From contig JBJXDZ010000104.1 in NCBI GenBank assembly GCA_046154645.1, forward strand, positions 33,934-97,933: DNA of 64,000 nt, written 5' to 3'. The notes beneath the pieces were generated by a model that worked only from the letters and a program-made list of their open reading frames with translations, did no database searches and had not been told where the DNA came from. This stretch comes from Ga0077555 sp046154645. GTDB taxonomy: Bacteria > Pseudomonadota > Alphaproteobacteria > Rhizobiales > Hyphomicrobiaceae. Shown here one piece after another: positions 19,015 to 27,558 of this stretch (position 1 is the stretch's first letter; each line of letters starts with the position of its first letter). The position numbers and the translations under genes are program-made.

Positions 19015-20388
19015 TTATGACTTGACGCGGGCCATGGCTTCATCGAGGCCCGGACAACCACCCGCTCCTTTGGCGCGCTCGTACCAGGCGAGCGAAAGCT
19101 TGCGGTCGACGGGCCCCGACAGCCCGTTCTCGTGCAGGACACCGAGGAAGCACATGGCGACCGGATCGCCGAATGCGCTGGCCAGCTCCCACACCTGTCG
19201 CGCGCGGGCGAAGTCGAAGCTCTTGTTCGAGCTGTCGGCATAGGCGGATCCGAGCTGAGTGAGGGCACGCCGCGTGCGCTCGTCATTGCCGATGCTGGCA
19301 ACGTAGCGGCGCAACCAGAATGCCGCCTCCTCGGGATCGCGCGGTGCGCCGGCTGTCTGCACGGCAGACTGCGCCAATTCGAGTGCCTTCTGTGGCGTCA
19401 CGTCCTTCGCACTCGCGCCCCGCGGTGAGACGGCGCCCGGTGACAGCAGGTCGAACAGCGACGCTTCGCCAGCTGCTTCGCTGCCATTGCGCGGCGCGAC
19501 CGGCGCGACGGCGGGTACCGCCGTCTGTGTCACGGCCGAGCCGGCCACGACCGGTAGCTGCGGCGCACGGCTCAAGGACAGCAGTCCGGCCAGTCCGAGC
19601 AGTACGACAGCTGTGGTCAGTGCCGCGCCACCCGGCGTCGACGGCAGCAGGCTGGCCCGCGGCCGCGCTCCATTGCCCCCTGAGCTGCGCCTCAGATCAC
19701 CGCCACGGGCATGCGGATAGAACACCACATAGTCAGCGCTGTTGTCGCCGCGCTCGACACCAGGGGCCGCCGCTGCTTCGGCGTCGCGCATGTCGGCCGC
19801 CGCTGTCACCGCGCCACTGCGCCGCTCCGTCGGCTGGACTGGCTGGACCAACGGGCGCGCCCGCACGGCACTGGCGACCATTGGCGTCGCCGATCCCGGC
19901 ATGGGCGCCGCTGCAGCTTGACTCATCGTCACCGGCGCCGCCGACGCGCCCGCCACCGGTTGCATCATCATCGGCGCAGACGGCCCTCGTGGCGCTGGCG
20001 TGATGGCCCGGGCCGCGCCCATTTTCTTGATCTGCAGGCCCTGGCGTCGCGGCCGCGCCAGCGGTGGGATGGCCGGCCACACGAACTCGGCACGACAGGC
20101 GAGATCGGCCAACTCGATGGCGACGATGGCGCCCGTCTCGAGTGCCGGATGCGCGGTCGTCTGCGGACCAAGTACCAGCTCGCAACCGCCTTCGACAGCG
20201 CGCGCAGCAATCGCGTCCTGAGGCTCGAGCAGCTCATCGAGCCGATCTGGATCAATGTGTGGATCGAGCGGTCTCAAGATGAAGCGCACGGGCTCCGCCG
20301 GCAATTCCAGCCCGGCAAACAGCAACACCGCATGGCCGCCTTCCGGTCGGCTGTCGTCACTGCGGGCGTCAACGTCAAGCGTGCGCAT
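19015..20388 (-). CDS. Transmembrane protein with C-terminal Sel1-like repeats
   Basis: The protein has 457 residues. The N-terminal 120 residues form a compact domain of unknown type, followed by a Pro/Ala/Met-rich linker (about 125-210). A single TM helix lies at about 256-273. The periplasmic C-terminus (about 345-457) has helical Sel1/TPR-like repeats, best seen in FGDPVAMCFLGVLHENG and RKLSLAWYERAKGAGG. Sel1 proteins usually scaffold complexes. It is the first gene of the operon with the proline-rich protein and the iron-type binding protein. Their joint role is unknown. Confidence 0.7.
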   Translation of the reverse strand: MRTLDVDARSDDSRPEGGHAVLLFAGLELPAEPVRFILRPLDPHIDPDRLDELLEPQDAIAARAVEGGCELVLGPQTTAHPALETGAIVAIELADLACRAEFVWPAIPPLARPRRQGLQIKKMGAARAITPAPRGPSAPMMMQPVAGASAAPVTMSQAAAAPMPGSATPMVASAVRARPLVQPVQPTERRSGAVTAAADMRDAEAAAAPGVERGDNSADYVVFYPHARGGDLRRSSGGNGARPRASLLPSTPGGAALTTAVVLLGLAGLLSLSRAPQLPVVAGSAVTQTAVPAVAPVAPRNGSEAAGEASLFDLLSPGAVSPRGASAKDVTPQKALELAQSAVQTAGAPRDPEEAAFWLRRYVASIGNDERTRRALTQLGSAYADSSNKSFDFARARQVWELASAFGDPVAMCFLGVLHENGLSGPVDRKLSLAWYERAKGAGGCPGLDEAMARVKS

Positions 20389-20718
20389 GGGCGTTTGTCC
20401 TCACACAAGTCAAGCGGCATCGGCGGCCGTCCGGCCAAGGCATGCGGTGCGGCGCCAGCATCCCTCGGCATGAAACGTCCGTTCGCTGGTCCGCGGTTGC
20501 GGTGCTGGCGTAGACGGCGTCCTCAGCATGGACGGCATCGCCTGCAAGAGCTGTTCCATCACCTTCCCGCCACCCGGATCGAGACCTATCTTGGCGGCTT
20601 GCGATCACGCTGCACATCACCAGCCGGGATCAATGTTAACCGGCGCGGCTGGCACGTCCTCTGCATGACAGCGCCGACTCAAAGACAGCGCCTTTGCCAA
20701 TTCGGGACAGCCGCGCGC
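20389..20718. other. Divergent intergenic region
   Basis: These 330 bp lie between the Sel1-like operon (minus) and the ridA-like/amt pair (plus) and should hold both promoters. No clear regulatory motif or small gene was found. Confidence 0.35.
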
Positions 20719-21102
20719 ATGCAAGATCGAAACGTCAACGTGCGGCATGCGGCAGCCATGACCGGTCCCATGGCGTGCGTCGTGCCAACCGGTGGCCGCC
20801 GCCTGCTCATCAGCGGCATCGTCGGCGTCAACGCCGATGGCGACCTCGAGAAAGGCATGCGGGCGCAGCTCGAGCGCGCCCTGCACACGCTCGTCGAGAC
20901 CTGCGAGGCGGCCGGATTTGCCAAGGAGCAGATCGTGCGCATCGCCACCACGGTGACCGAGCCGGGCCGGTTCGCGCTCTACAAGGAAGTGCGCGAGCGC
21001 GTGCTGCCGGGACACGAGTGCTTGTCCAGCTATGTGCAGGTGTCAGGCCTGTCGTCACCCAACCTGCTGTGTGAAATCGAAGCCGAGGCGATCGAGGAAT
21101 GA
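20719..21102 (+). CDS. RidA-family protein lacking the catalytic arginine
   Basis: The protein has 127 residues from the ATG at 20719, the right length for a RidA/YjgF trimer subunit. The frame continues upstream without protein-like sequence. The core GGRRLLISGIVGV and the closing CEIEAEAIEE are typical. E. coli-type RidA uses Arg105, 15 residues before EIEA, to hold the imine substrate. Here that position is Ser104, so 2-aminoacrylate deamination is unlikely and the protein belongs with the non-catalytic Rid groups. Its stop overlaps the amt start (ATGA), which hints at a role tied to ammonium uptake. The start is uncertain; an ATG at 20665 is in frame. Confidence 0.75.
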   Translation: MQDRNVNVRHAAAMTGPMACVVPTGGRRLLISGIVGVNADGDLEKGMRAQLERALHTLVETCEAAGFAKEQIVRIATTVTEPGRFALYKEVRERVLPGHECLSSYVQVSGLSSPNLLCEIEAEAIEE

Positions 21103-22574
21103 TGATCATGAACGTGAGCCCGCAGCGCGCCCCGCGCCTCCCCGTCCTGCTGGCCGCTGCCGCGTGGGCAGCCGTCGCCACGCCCGCGCACGCGCAGGGG
21201 CTGCAGATCTTTTCCGGCGACACCGCCTGGCTGCTCACCGCCACGGCACTGGTGCTGCTGATGGGTATTCCCGGGCTCGCCATGTTCTACGGCGGCCTCG
21301 TGCGAGCCAAGAACGCGCTCTCGATGCTGACGCAGGTGTTTGCCGTGGTCTGTCTCGCGGCCGTCATCTGGGCGCTGTTCGGCTACAGCCTGGCCTTCAC
21401 GTCCGGTGCATTGCCGGGTTTCGTCGGCGGCTTCTCGAAAGCGTTGCTGATGGGGGTCGGTCCTGACTCGGCCGTGCCCACCACCTCGGCCGGCGTCGGT
21501 GTGCCCGAGTACGGCTACATCGCCTTCCAGATGATGTTTGCCTGCATCACGCCGGCCATCATCGTCGGCGCCTTCGCCGAGCGCATGCGCTTCCAGGCCA
21601 TGCTGCTGTTCATCGTGCTGTGGATCGTGCTGGTCTACGTGCCGATTGCACACATGGCGTGGTTCACCGTCGCCCCCGACGTCCTGGCTGAGGCGACGCG
21701 CGCCGCCGTAGCAGCTGCGCCCGGCGAGCCGCGCCTGCAGGCCGAGTTGGCACTGGCCAAGCTCAAGGCCAGCAACGGTCTCTTCGTGCAGTGGGGCGCA
21801 CTCGACTTCGCCGGCGGCACGGTGGTGCACATTTCCGCCGGCATCGCCGGTCTGATCGGCGCCATCATCCTCGGCAAGCGGGTCGGCTACGGCCGCGATT
21901 CGATGGCGCCGCACAATCTGACCATGACCATGGCCGGCGCAGCCATGTTGTGGGTCGGCTGGCTCGGCTTCAACGCCGGCTCCAGCCTGCGCGCCGACGG
22001 CACCGCCACGCTCGCCCTGCTCAACTCGCTATTGGCGCCCGCGGCCGGCGCCCTCTCGTGGATGATCGTCGAAGCCTCGAGCCGCAGCAAGCCATCGGCG
22101 CTCGGCCTGGTCTCGGGTCTGCTTGCCGGCCTGGTTGCCGTAACGCCAGCCGCCGGCTACGTCGGCCCTGGCGGCGCACTGCTGATCGGGCTCGTTGCCG
22201 GCGCCGCATGCTTTGTCTTCTCGACCAGCGTCAAGAGTTACTATCAGTACGACGACTCGCTCGACGTGTTCGGCATCCACTGCGTCGCCGGTGTCGTCGG
22301 CACACTGCTGCTGGCCGTCTTTGCCAGTCCCGCCCTCGGCGGCTTCGGCGGCATCGATCAAATCAAGGCCGGCCTCGGCACGTCCGCCTACAGCATCGGC
22401 CAGCAGCTGCTGGCGCAGGCCAAGGCCGTCGTCGTTACCCTGGCCTGGTCGGGCCTCGTTTCCTCGCAACTCTATCGCATTGTCGATGTGCTCGTCGGCC
22501 TGCGCCCCGAAGAGGACGAGGAGGACCAGGGCCTCGACATCGTCGACCACGGCGAACGCGCCTACAATTACTGA
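21099..22574 (+). CDS. amt: Ammonium transporter
   Basis: The protein has 491 residues. It begins with a signal peptide ending AHAQ, then eleven TM helices as in AmtB. The pore histidines are His244 in GTVVHISAG and His394 in GIHCVAGVVG. The C-terminal tail LDIVDHGERAYNY is the conserved cytoplasmic regulatory tail that contacts PII proteins. An extra loop of roughly 30 residues (DVLAEATRAAV to KLKASNG) sits before the first pore His compared with E. coli AmtB. No glnK gene lies beside it, which is unusual; instead it is translationally coupled to the RidA-like gene. Confidence 0.95.
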   Translation: MMIMNVSPQRAPRLPVLLAAAAWAAVATPAHAQGLQIFSGDTAWLLTATALVLLMGIPGLAMFYGGLVRAKNALSMLTQVFAVVCLAAVIWALFGYSLAFTSGALPGFVGGFSKALLMGVGPDSAVPTTSAGVGVPEYGYIAFQMMFACITPAIIVGAFAERMRFQAMLLFIVLWIVLVYVPIAHMAWFTVAPDVLAEATRAAVAAAPGEPRLQAELALAKLKASNGLFVQWGALDFAGGTVVHISAGIAGLIGAIILGKRVGYGRDSMAPHNLTMTMAGAAMLWVGWLGFNAGSSLRADGTATLALLNSLLAPAAGALSWMIVEASSRSKPSALGLVSGLLAGLVAVTPAAGYVGPGGALLIGLVAGAACFVFSTSVKSYYQYDDSLDVFGIHCVAGVVGTLLLAVFASPALGGFGGIDQIKAGLGTSAYSIGQQLLAQAKAVVVTLAWSGLVSSQLYRIVDVLVGLRPEEDEEDQGLDIVDHGERAYNY

Positions 22575-22600
22575 GGCCTCGCGCCATCGCATGCGCTGAG

Positions 22601-22625
22601 CCCTGCGGCGATCAGCGCCGCGGGG
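22601..22625. terminator. Hairpin between convergent amt and acyl-CoA synthetase genes
   Basis: CCCTGCGGCG ATCAG CGCCGCGGGG can fold into a GC-rich stem with one bulge. It lies 27 nt after the amt stop and just before the end of the convergent gene. No clear U-tract follows. Confidence 0.45.
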
Positions 22626-22637
22626 CGTGTCCTTTCA

Positions 22638-24266
22638 TCATTCCAGTTGCCGCGCCGCCTCGCGCAGCACGAACTTCTGGATCTTGCCCGTCGATGTTTT
22701 CGGCAATGGCCCGAACACCACCGTGCGCGGCACCTTGTAGCGCGCCATGTGCTCGCGGCAGTAGGCGATGATCGCCTCCGCCGTCACGGGCTTGGCACCG
22801 GCCTTCAAGGTGACAAACGCGCACGGCGTCTCGCCCCACTTCTCGTCCGGCCGCGCCACGACCGCTGCTTCCATCACTTCGGGGTGGCGGAACAGCACCT
22901 CCTCCACCTCCAGCGACGAGATGTTCTCGCCGCCCGAGATGATGATGTCTTTCGAGCGGTCCTTCACCTCGATGTAGCCGTCGCCATGCCAGGCGGCCAG
23001 ATCACCGGAGTGATAGTAGCCGCCGGCAAAGGCCTCCGCCGTGGCCGTCTCGTTTTTCAGATAGCCTTTCATCAGCGTATTGCCACGCAGCAGCATCTCG
23101 CCGATCGACACCCCGTCGCGCGGCACCGCCACCAGCGTTTCGGGCTCGGCCACGGTCATGTCCTCGATCAGCACGTTGGGAATGCCCTGCCGCGCCATGT
23201 TGGTATAACGCTCGGCGATCGGGCCCGTGTCCCACTCGCTCTTGTGCGCGCAGAACGTCGAGGGGCCATAGCTTTCCGTCGTGCCGTAGAGATGCAGCAC
23301 CTCGAAGCCCATCGCCTCCATGCGCTCGATTACGATGGCCGGCGGCGCGGCACCACCTGTCGCCACCTTCGGCCGCACCGGCAACGGGCGTTTGTCGCTG
23401 TCAGGCGCATGCACCAGCATGTTGAGCACAATCGGCGCCCCGCACATATGCGTCACGCGATGCTCGGCCGCCAGATCGAAAATGCGCTTGGGCTCGACGC
23501 GCCTGAGGCAGACATGCGTGCCGCCCACCGCCGTCACCGCCCAAGTGAAGGTCCAGCCCGAGCAGTGGAACATCGGCAGCGTCCACAGATAGCGGCTCTC
23601 GTGATCGAGCTTGAAGGTCAGCGCATTGGCGAGGGCGGCGAGATAGGCGCCACGATGGCTGTAGACCGCGCCCTTCGGGTTGCCGGTGGTCCCCGAAGTA
23701 TAAAGCAGGCAGATCGAGTCCCACTCGTCGAGCGGGCCCGCAGCGTCGAACGCTGGATCACCTGACGCGATGAAGCTCTCGTACTCGATGCCGCCGTAGC
23801 TTGGCGCCCCTGCCGTCTCCGCATCCGCGATATCGACGACGATGGGTTGCCGCGTCCCGAGCTTCGCCAAGGCTGGGGCTACGGTGCCATGAAACTCGCG
23901 ATCCGCCAGCAGCAGGCGGGCCTCGCCGTGCTCGAGACAGAACGCGATCGCTGCCGCATCGAGACGAATGTTGATCGGATTGAGGATTGCACCGAGCATC
24001 GGCACGGCATAGTGCGCCTCCAGCATCGCCGGCACGTTCGAGGCCACGATCGCCACCGTATCACCGCGCTTGATGCCGGCCTTGGCCAATGCCGATGCGA
24101 GCCGGCGCGCCCGCGCATGGAACTCGACATACGTGAGCCGCCGCGCGCCATGAATGATCGCCGTGCGTTCGCCGAAGAAGCGCGCCGCCCGCGCCAGGAA
24201 ACTCACCGGCGTCAGCGGCACGTAGTTGGCGGCAGTCTTGCGCAGCTCCGGGCGTTCAGCGGTCAT
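22638..24266 (-). CDS. Acyl-CoA synthetase (AMP-forming)
   Basis: The protein has 542 residues from the ATG at 24266, with GAGAGAGA upstream; the open frame to 24635 runs into the repeat region and is not coding. The adenylation motif LLYTSGTTGNPKG is at about 188-199, the acyl/adenylate motif is YGTTESYGP, the hinge is KDRSKDIIISGGENI, and the catalytic C-terminal Lys is Lys528 in STGKIQK. It resembles the medium-chain or short-chain fatty-acid ligase branch that includes DmdB-like enzymes. It activates a carboxylic acid with ATP and CoA in the cytoplasm. It appears to be monocistronic. Confidence 0.9.
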   Translation of the reverse strand: MTAERPELRKTAANYVPLTPVSFLARAARFFGERTAIIHGARRLTYVEFHARARRLASALAKAGIKRGDTVAIVASNVPAMLEAHYAVPMLGAILNPINIRLDAAAIAFCLEHGEARLLLADREFHGTVAPALAKLGTRQPIVVDIADAETAGAPSYGGIEYESFIASGDPAFDAAGPLDEWDSICLLYTSGTTGNPKGAVYSHRGAYLAALANALTFKLDHESRYLWTLPMFHCSGWTFTWAVTAVGGTHVCLRRVEPKRIFDLAAEHRVTHMCGAPIVLNMLVHAPDSDKRPLPVRPKVATGGAAPPAIVIERMEAMGFEVLHLYGTTESYGPSTFCAHKSEWDTGPIAERYTNMARQGIPNVLIEDMTVAEPETLVAVPRDGVSIGEMLLRGNTLMKGYLKNETATAEAFAGGYYHSGDLAAWHGDGYIEVKDRSKDIIISGGENISSLEVEEVLFRHPEVMEAAVVARPDEKWGETPCAFVTLKAGAKPVTAEAIIAYCREHMARYKVPRTVVFGPLPKTSTGKIQKFVLREAARQLE

Positions 24267-24328
24267 GAATGTCTCTCTCCGCGTGCAGCAGTTTCCCTCG
24301 TTCGAGCGATAGCACGCGCCCCGCCACC

Positions 24329-24475
24329 GTGCCACCCGGCGGATGCGCTCACGTCTCGGCCCTTCGGTTGCCCAAGCGCGGTTGCCGTGTGGGCATCTGG
24401 AGCGCCAGGCAAAGACACGCAACCGGGCCGTGCCACCCGGCGCGTGCGCTCTCTTCTTGGCCCTTCGGTTGCCCA
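24329..24475 (+). repeat. Two direct copies of a GTGCCACCCGGC...TTCGGTTGCCCA repeat
   Basis: Copies begin at about 24329 and 24430. Each starts GTGCCACCCGGCG, has a GCGCTC core and ends GGCCCTTCGGTTGCCCA. An inverted relative (GGGCAACCGAAGG) lies at 25223-25235, so the palindromic-repeat block is flanked by opposing copies of this family. Confidence 0.6.
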
Positions 24476-24557
24476 CTGGCGCAACCGGGCCGCGGCACCC
24501 GGCGCGGCTTCCGGGAAGCAATCGGGCCCCTGTCCCACTCCCATTCACATCCCCCCA

Positions 24558-24728
24558 CTTGTCTTCCCGGACGAAGTGGGGACACGAGCAGTGTCCCCAC
24601 GCAGATCCGGGATCGCGTGGGTCGGGCTCAGGCACACCGCTGACGGCGAGATCCCGGATAGCCGCGCGCTCGAGCGCTCAACTTTGCCCGCGTCGCTACG
24701 ACCTGCGCGCGGCTTCCGGGAAGACAAG
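24558..24728. repeat. 170-bp palindromic-ended repeat, copy 1
   Basis: The unit begins CTTGTCTTCCCGGA and ends with the exact reverse complement TCCGGGAAGACAAG. Inside are a perfect hairpin GGGGACAC-GAGCA-GTGTCCCC, an inverted pair ATCCGGGATC/GATCCCGGAT and a GCGCTCGAGCGC palindrome. This looks like a MITE or REP-type element. No reading frame is plausible. Confidence 0.8.
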
Positions 24729-24764
24729 CTGGGGGTTTGCTATTCTCCAAACTCTCCCCACGCA

Positions 24765-24934
24765 CTGTCTTCCCGGACGAAGTGGGGACACGAGCAGTGT
24801 CCCCACGCAGATCCGGGATCGCGTGGCTCGGGCTCGGGCACACCGCGGCCGGCGAGATCCCGGATAGCCGCGCGCTTGAGCGCTCAACTTTGCCCGCGTC
24901 GCTGCGACCTGCGCGCGGCTTCCGGGAAGACAAG
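24765..24934. repeat. 170-bp palindromic-ended repeat, copy 2
   Basis: Nearly identical to copy 1 in the same orientation. It has the same GGGGACAC hairpin and inverted ends, with the left end shortened to CTGTCTTCCCGGA. The spacer before it contains TTCTCCAAACTCTC, which is also found before copy 3, so the block grew by tandem duplication. Confidence 0.8.
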
Positions 24935-24998
24935 TGATGGGGTTGGGGTTCCCGAAACCAAGTGCTAGGTTGTGGTGTTCTCCAAACTCTCACTCCCA

Positions 24999-25167
24999 CT
25001 TGTCTTCCCGGACGAAGTGGGGCCACGAGCAGTGTCCCCACGCAGATCCGGGATCGCGTGGGTGGCGCTCAGGCACACCGCGACCGGCGAGATCCCGGAT
25101 AGTCGCGCCGAATGAGCTCAGTGCAGAACTGCGAACGCCTCGGCGGCGCGGCTTCCGGGAAGACAAG
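24999..25167. repeat. 170-bp palindromic-ended repeat, copy 3
   Basis: Same orientation and ends as copy 1. The internal hairpin has one change (GGGGCCAC) and the right third has diverged after GATCCCGGATAGTCGCG, so this is the oldest or most altered copy. Confidence 0.78.
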
Positions 25168-25571
25168 TTGAAGGGGGGTGGCACGCGGCGGCGCCAGCTA
25201 ACCGAGCCCTCCGGTTGGCGCTGGGCAACCGAAGGCGCACGAGAAGCGCGCTCAGCGCGATGCGGCCATGAGGCGGCGTTAACGATGCGGCACGAAGAGT
25301 TCGGCCAAAGTTATCCCCGGGGGCCTGTACGGGCGTATTCTCTGGGTATTCGCCACGTTGCCGGGGATGGGTTTCGCGAGCTCGTTAACCTGGAGGCGAA
25401 TACGCTCCGGATAGGCAGGGCGGCCACATGAGCCAGGGCCGTGCGAGGGCTGCTGTGAGTGTCTTACTGTGCCGTCAGTTGCCCACGAGGCAACCGGGGT
25501 TGGCAAGATGCACACGAGGGGTGCCGGTCAAATGGATGCTCGGCACGCTGCAGTGATCGGCCGTCAGTATA

Positions 25572-25667
25572 GGGGGACCACCCCCGTCGAGCGGAACATG
25601 GAGCGGCAGGCCGCATCCACCGTTACCAATGTGCGAGGTCTGCCGCTCCGTGCCCCGGTTTTGGGGC
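25572..25667. other. Cluster of three perfect hairpins, possible structured RNA
   Basis: Within 96 bp three perfect inverted repeats occur: GGGGG-ACCA-CCCCC (25572-25585), GGAGCGGCAG...CTGCCGCTCC (25600-25609 with 25640-25649) and GCCCC-GGTTTT-GGGGC (about 25652-25667). No protein-like frame covers them. They lie 3' of pepA and 5' of nothing recognisable. A non-coding RNA, attenuator or decayed repeat is possible; no Rfam family is recognised. Confidence 0.4.
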
Positions 25668-25793
25668 GGAACTGCCGGTCCAGCTGAGGGTCTTGAAGTG
25701 CGCGGAATCATTCGCGTAATCAATATTATGGAAAAGAACACGGATTTTCAGATCCAGCTCCATGAGTTTGCGTCTGTCTGAACGACGTTAACG

Positions 25794-27317
25794 TCACCCC
25801 TTCTCGTAATGGTCGGCGACCAGCTGATCGAGAAGCCGCACGCCCCAGCCGGAGCCCCAGCTCTGGTTGAGCTCGTTCTTCTGGGAGTCGAAGGCGGTGG
25901 CGGCGATGTCCAGATGCGCCCAGGGCGTGGCCTTGTCCTTGATGAAGCGCTGGATGAACTGGGCCGCCGTGATGGCGCCCCCGAAACGGCCGCCGATGTT
26001 CTTCATGTCGGCGTTCTTGCTGTCGATCAACTTGTCGTAGCCGGCGCTGAGTGGCATGCGCCAGACGCGCTCGCCGGTCGCCTCCCCCGCCTCTTCCAGT
26101 TCCTTGGCGAGCTTGTCGTTGTTGGCGAACAGGCCGGCGTTTTCCTTGCCGAGCGCCACCATGATGGCACCGGTCAGCGTGGCGAGGTCGATGAGGAAGC
26201 GCGGCTTGAAGCGCTCCTGGGCGTACCAGAGGACATCGGCGAGGACGAGGCGGCCCTCGGCGTCGGTGTTGAGGATCTCGATCGTCTGGCCCGACATCGA
26301 CGTGACGATGTCGCCGGGACGCGTGGCGCTGCCCGAGGGCATGTTTTCGACGAGGCCGACGAGGCCAACGGCATTGACCGGCGCCTTGCGCTCCGCCAGC
26401 GCCAACATGAGACCGGCGACGCAGGCCGCGCCGCCCATGTCGCCTTTCATGTCCTCCATACCCGCGGCGGGCTTCATGGAGATGCCGCCCGTGTCGAAAA
26501 CGACGCCTTTGCCGACGAAGCAGACCGGGGCCTTGTTGCGCGCGCGCTTGGCGCCGTGCCATTGCAGGACCACAACACGGCTTTCGCGCACACTCCCCTG
26601 CCCGACCGCCAGCAGCGCGCCCATCTTGTGCTCGCGCAATTGCTCCATGCCGAGGACCTCGACCTCGAGGCCCGGCACCTTCAGCGCCGCCAGCCGATCC
26701 GCGAATTCGACCGGGCCCAAGGCATTGGCCGGCTCGTTGACCAGATCGCGGGCGAGATAGACGCCTTTGGCTAGCGCCCCTTGGCGCTGGAAGGCACGTT
26801 CGGCAGCCTCAGGATCGGGGCAATGGAAGGTCAGCCGCGGCGGCGCTTTCGGCGGCGTCGGGCCGTTGTTTTCGGTGTGCTCGCGGGTCAGATATTTGCG
26901 AAAGGTGTAGGCCCGCAGCTGCGCGCCCAGCGCCAGACGCGCCACCGCCTCGGCCGCAACACCATCAGCCGATTCGACGACGATGCTGGCCGCGGTGGTC
27001 GGGCGAGCGGCGATGACCGCATAGATGGCGCCCCCGACGCGCGCCCAGTCGTGATCCTTGGCGTCATCATGTTTACCGGAGCCCGCCAGAATGAAGCGGC
27101 GCGCTTCACTGCCCGTGGTGCCGAGGACCTCGAGCGTGGTGCGGGATTTGGCGGTGAATTCGGCGGCGGTGGCCGCGCGCTTGAGGGCGCCCGAAACCTG
27201 ACGATCGAGCTTTTCGGCCTGCAACGGGAAATTCGCCCCCTCCTCGATCAGCATAACCGCGGTTTCGGCAAGGGGAGCGCCGAGGGGGGCAAAAACAACA
27301 GTTGGCAGCGTGGACAT
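25794..27317 (-). CDS. pepA: Leucyl aminopeptidase (M17)
   Basis: The protein has 507 residues, normal for PepA. The signature NTDAEGRLVLADVL and the metal-site segments GKGVVFDTGGISMKP and MKGDMGGAA are intact, giving the two-metal site for removal of N-terminal residues from peptides. The N-terminal domain (about 1-170) is the usual macro-like domain. It is a cytoplasmic housekeeping enzyme and stands alone. Confidence 0.96.
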   Translation of the reverse strand: MSTLPTVVFAPLGAPLAETAVMLIEEGANFPLQAEKLDRQVSGALKRAATAAEFTAKSRTTLEVLGTTGSEARRFILAGSGKHDDAKDHDWARVGGAIYAVIAARPTTAASIVVESADGVAAEAVARLALGAQLRAYTFRKYLTREHTENNGPTPPKAPPRLTFHCPDPEAAERAFQRQGALAKGVYLARDLVNEPANALGPVEFADRLAALKVPGLEVEVLGMEQLREHKMGALLAVGQGSVRESRVVVLQWHGAKRARNKAPVCFVGKGVVFDTGGISMKPAAGMEDMKGDMGGAACVAGLMLALAERKAPVNAVGLVGLVENMPSGSATRPGDIVTSMSGQTIEILNTDAEGRLVLADVLWYAQERFKPRFLIDLATLTGAIMVALGKENAGLFANNDKLAKELEEAGEATGERVWRMPLSAGYDKLIDSKNADMKNIGGRFGGAITAAQFIQRFIKDKATPWAHLDIAATAFDSQKNELNQSWGSGWGVRLLDQLVADHYEKG

Positions 27318-27558
27318 CGAGGTTTCCGGTGTGACGTCGAACAGCGAATTTTCCAGGGCTCAACACACGCCCGCCCTCGACCGCAATGGGGCGGCCGCAG
27401 CAGCGAAGACGGGGACGCGCGTGCTGATTTGGTCGGCGCAAGCTTAGTGTGTGCGGCTCAAATGGCAAGGCGAGGTTGCTGGGCGAGCTTGCTGAGCCGG
27501 CGCTGGGCCGCCATGCCCCTGCCCGATCCGTAACGCTTGGGGGGCCAGTTCGGCGACA

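Larger units (their letters stand above)
24267..25793. other. Gene-free repeat-rich region
   Basis: About 1.5 kb between the acyl-CoA synthetase and pepA genes contains the two repeat families and the hairpin cluster. Open frames here are short, change between frames and have no protein-like composition. A truncated right end of the palindromic repeat (GCGGCTTCCGGGAAG) at about 24504-24518 marks a fourth, eroded copy. Confidence 0.7.

Noticed and set aside
19711..21102. 463-codon plus-strand frame ending with the RidA domain
   Set aside because: Only the last 127 residues look like protein. The rest is the opposite strand of the Sel1-like gene, so the start was moved to 20719.
24330..25041. 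Short ORFs in the repeat block
   Set aside because: They encode the same palindromic repeat in several frames. Their similarity to each other comes from the DNA repeats.
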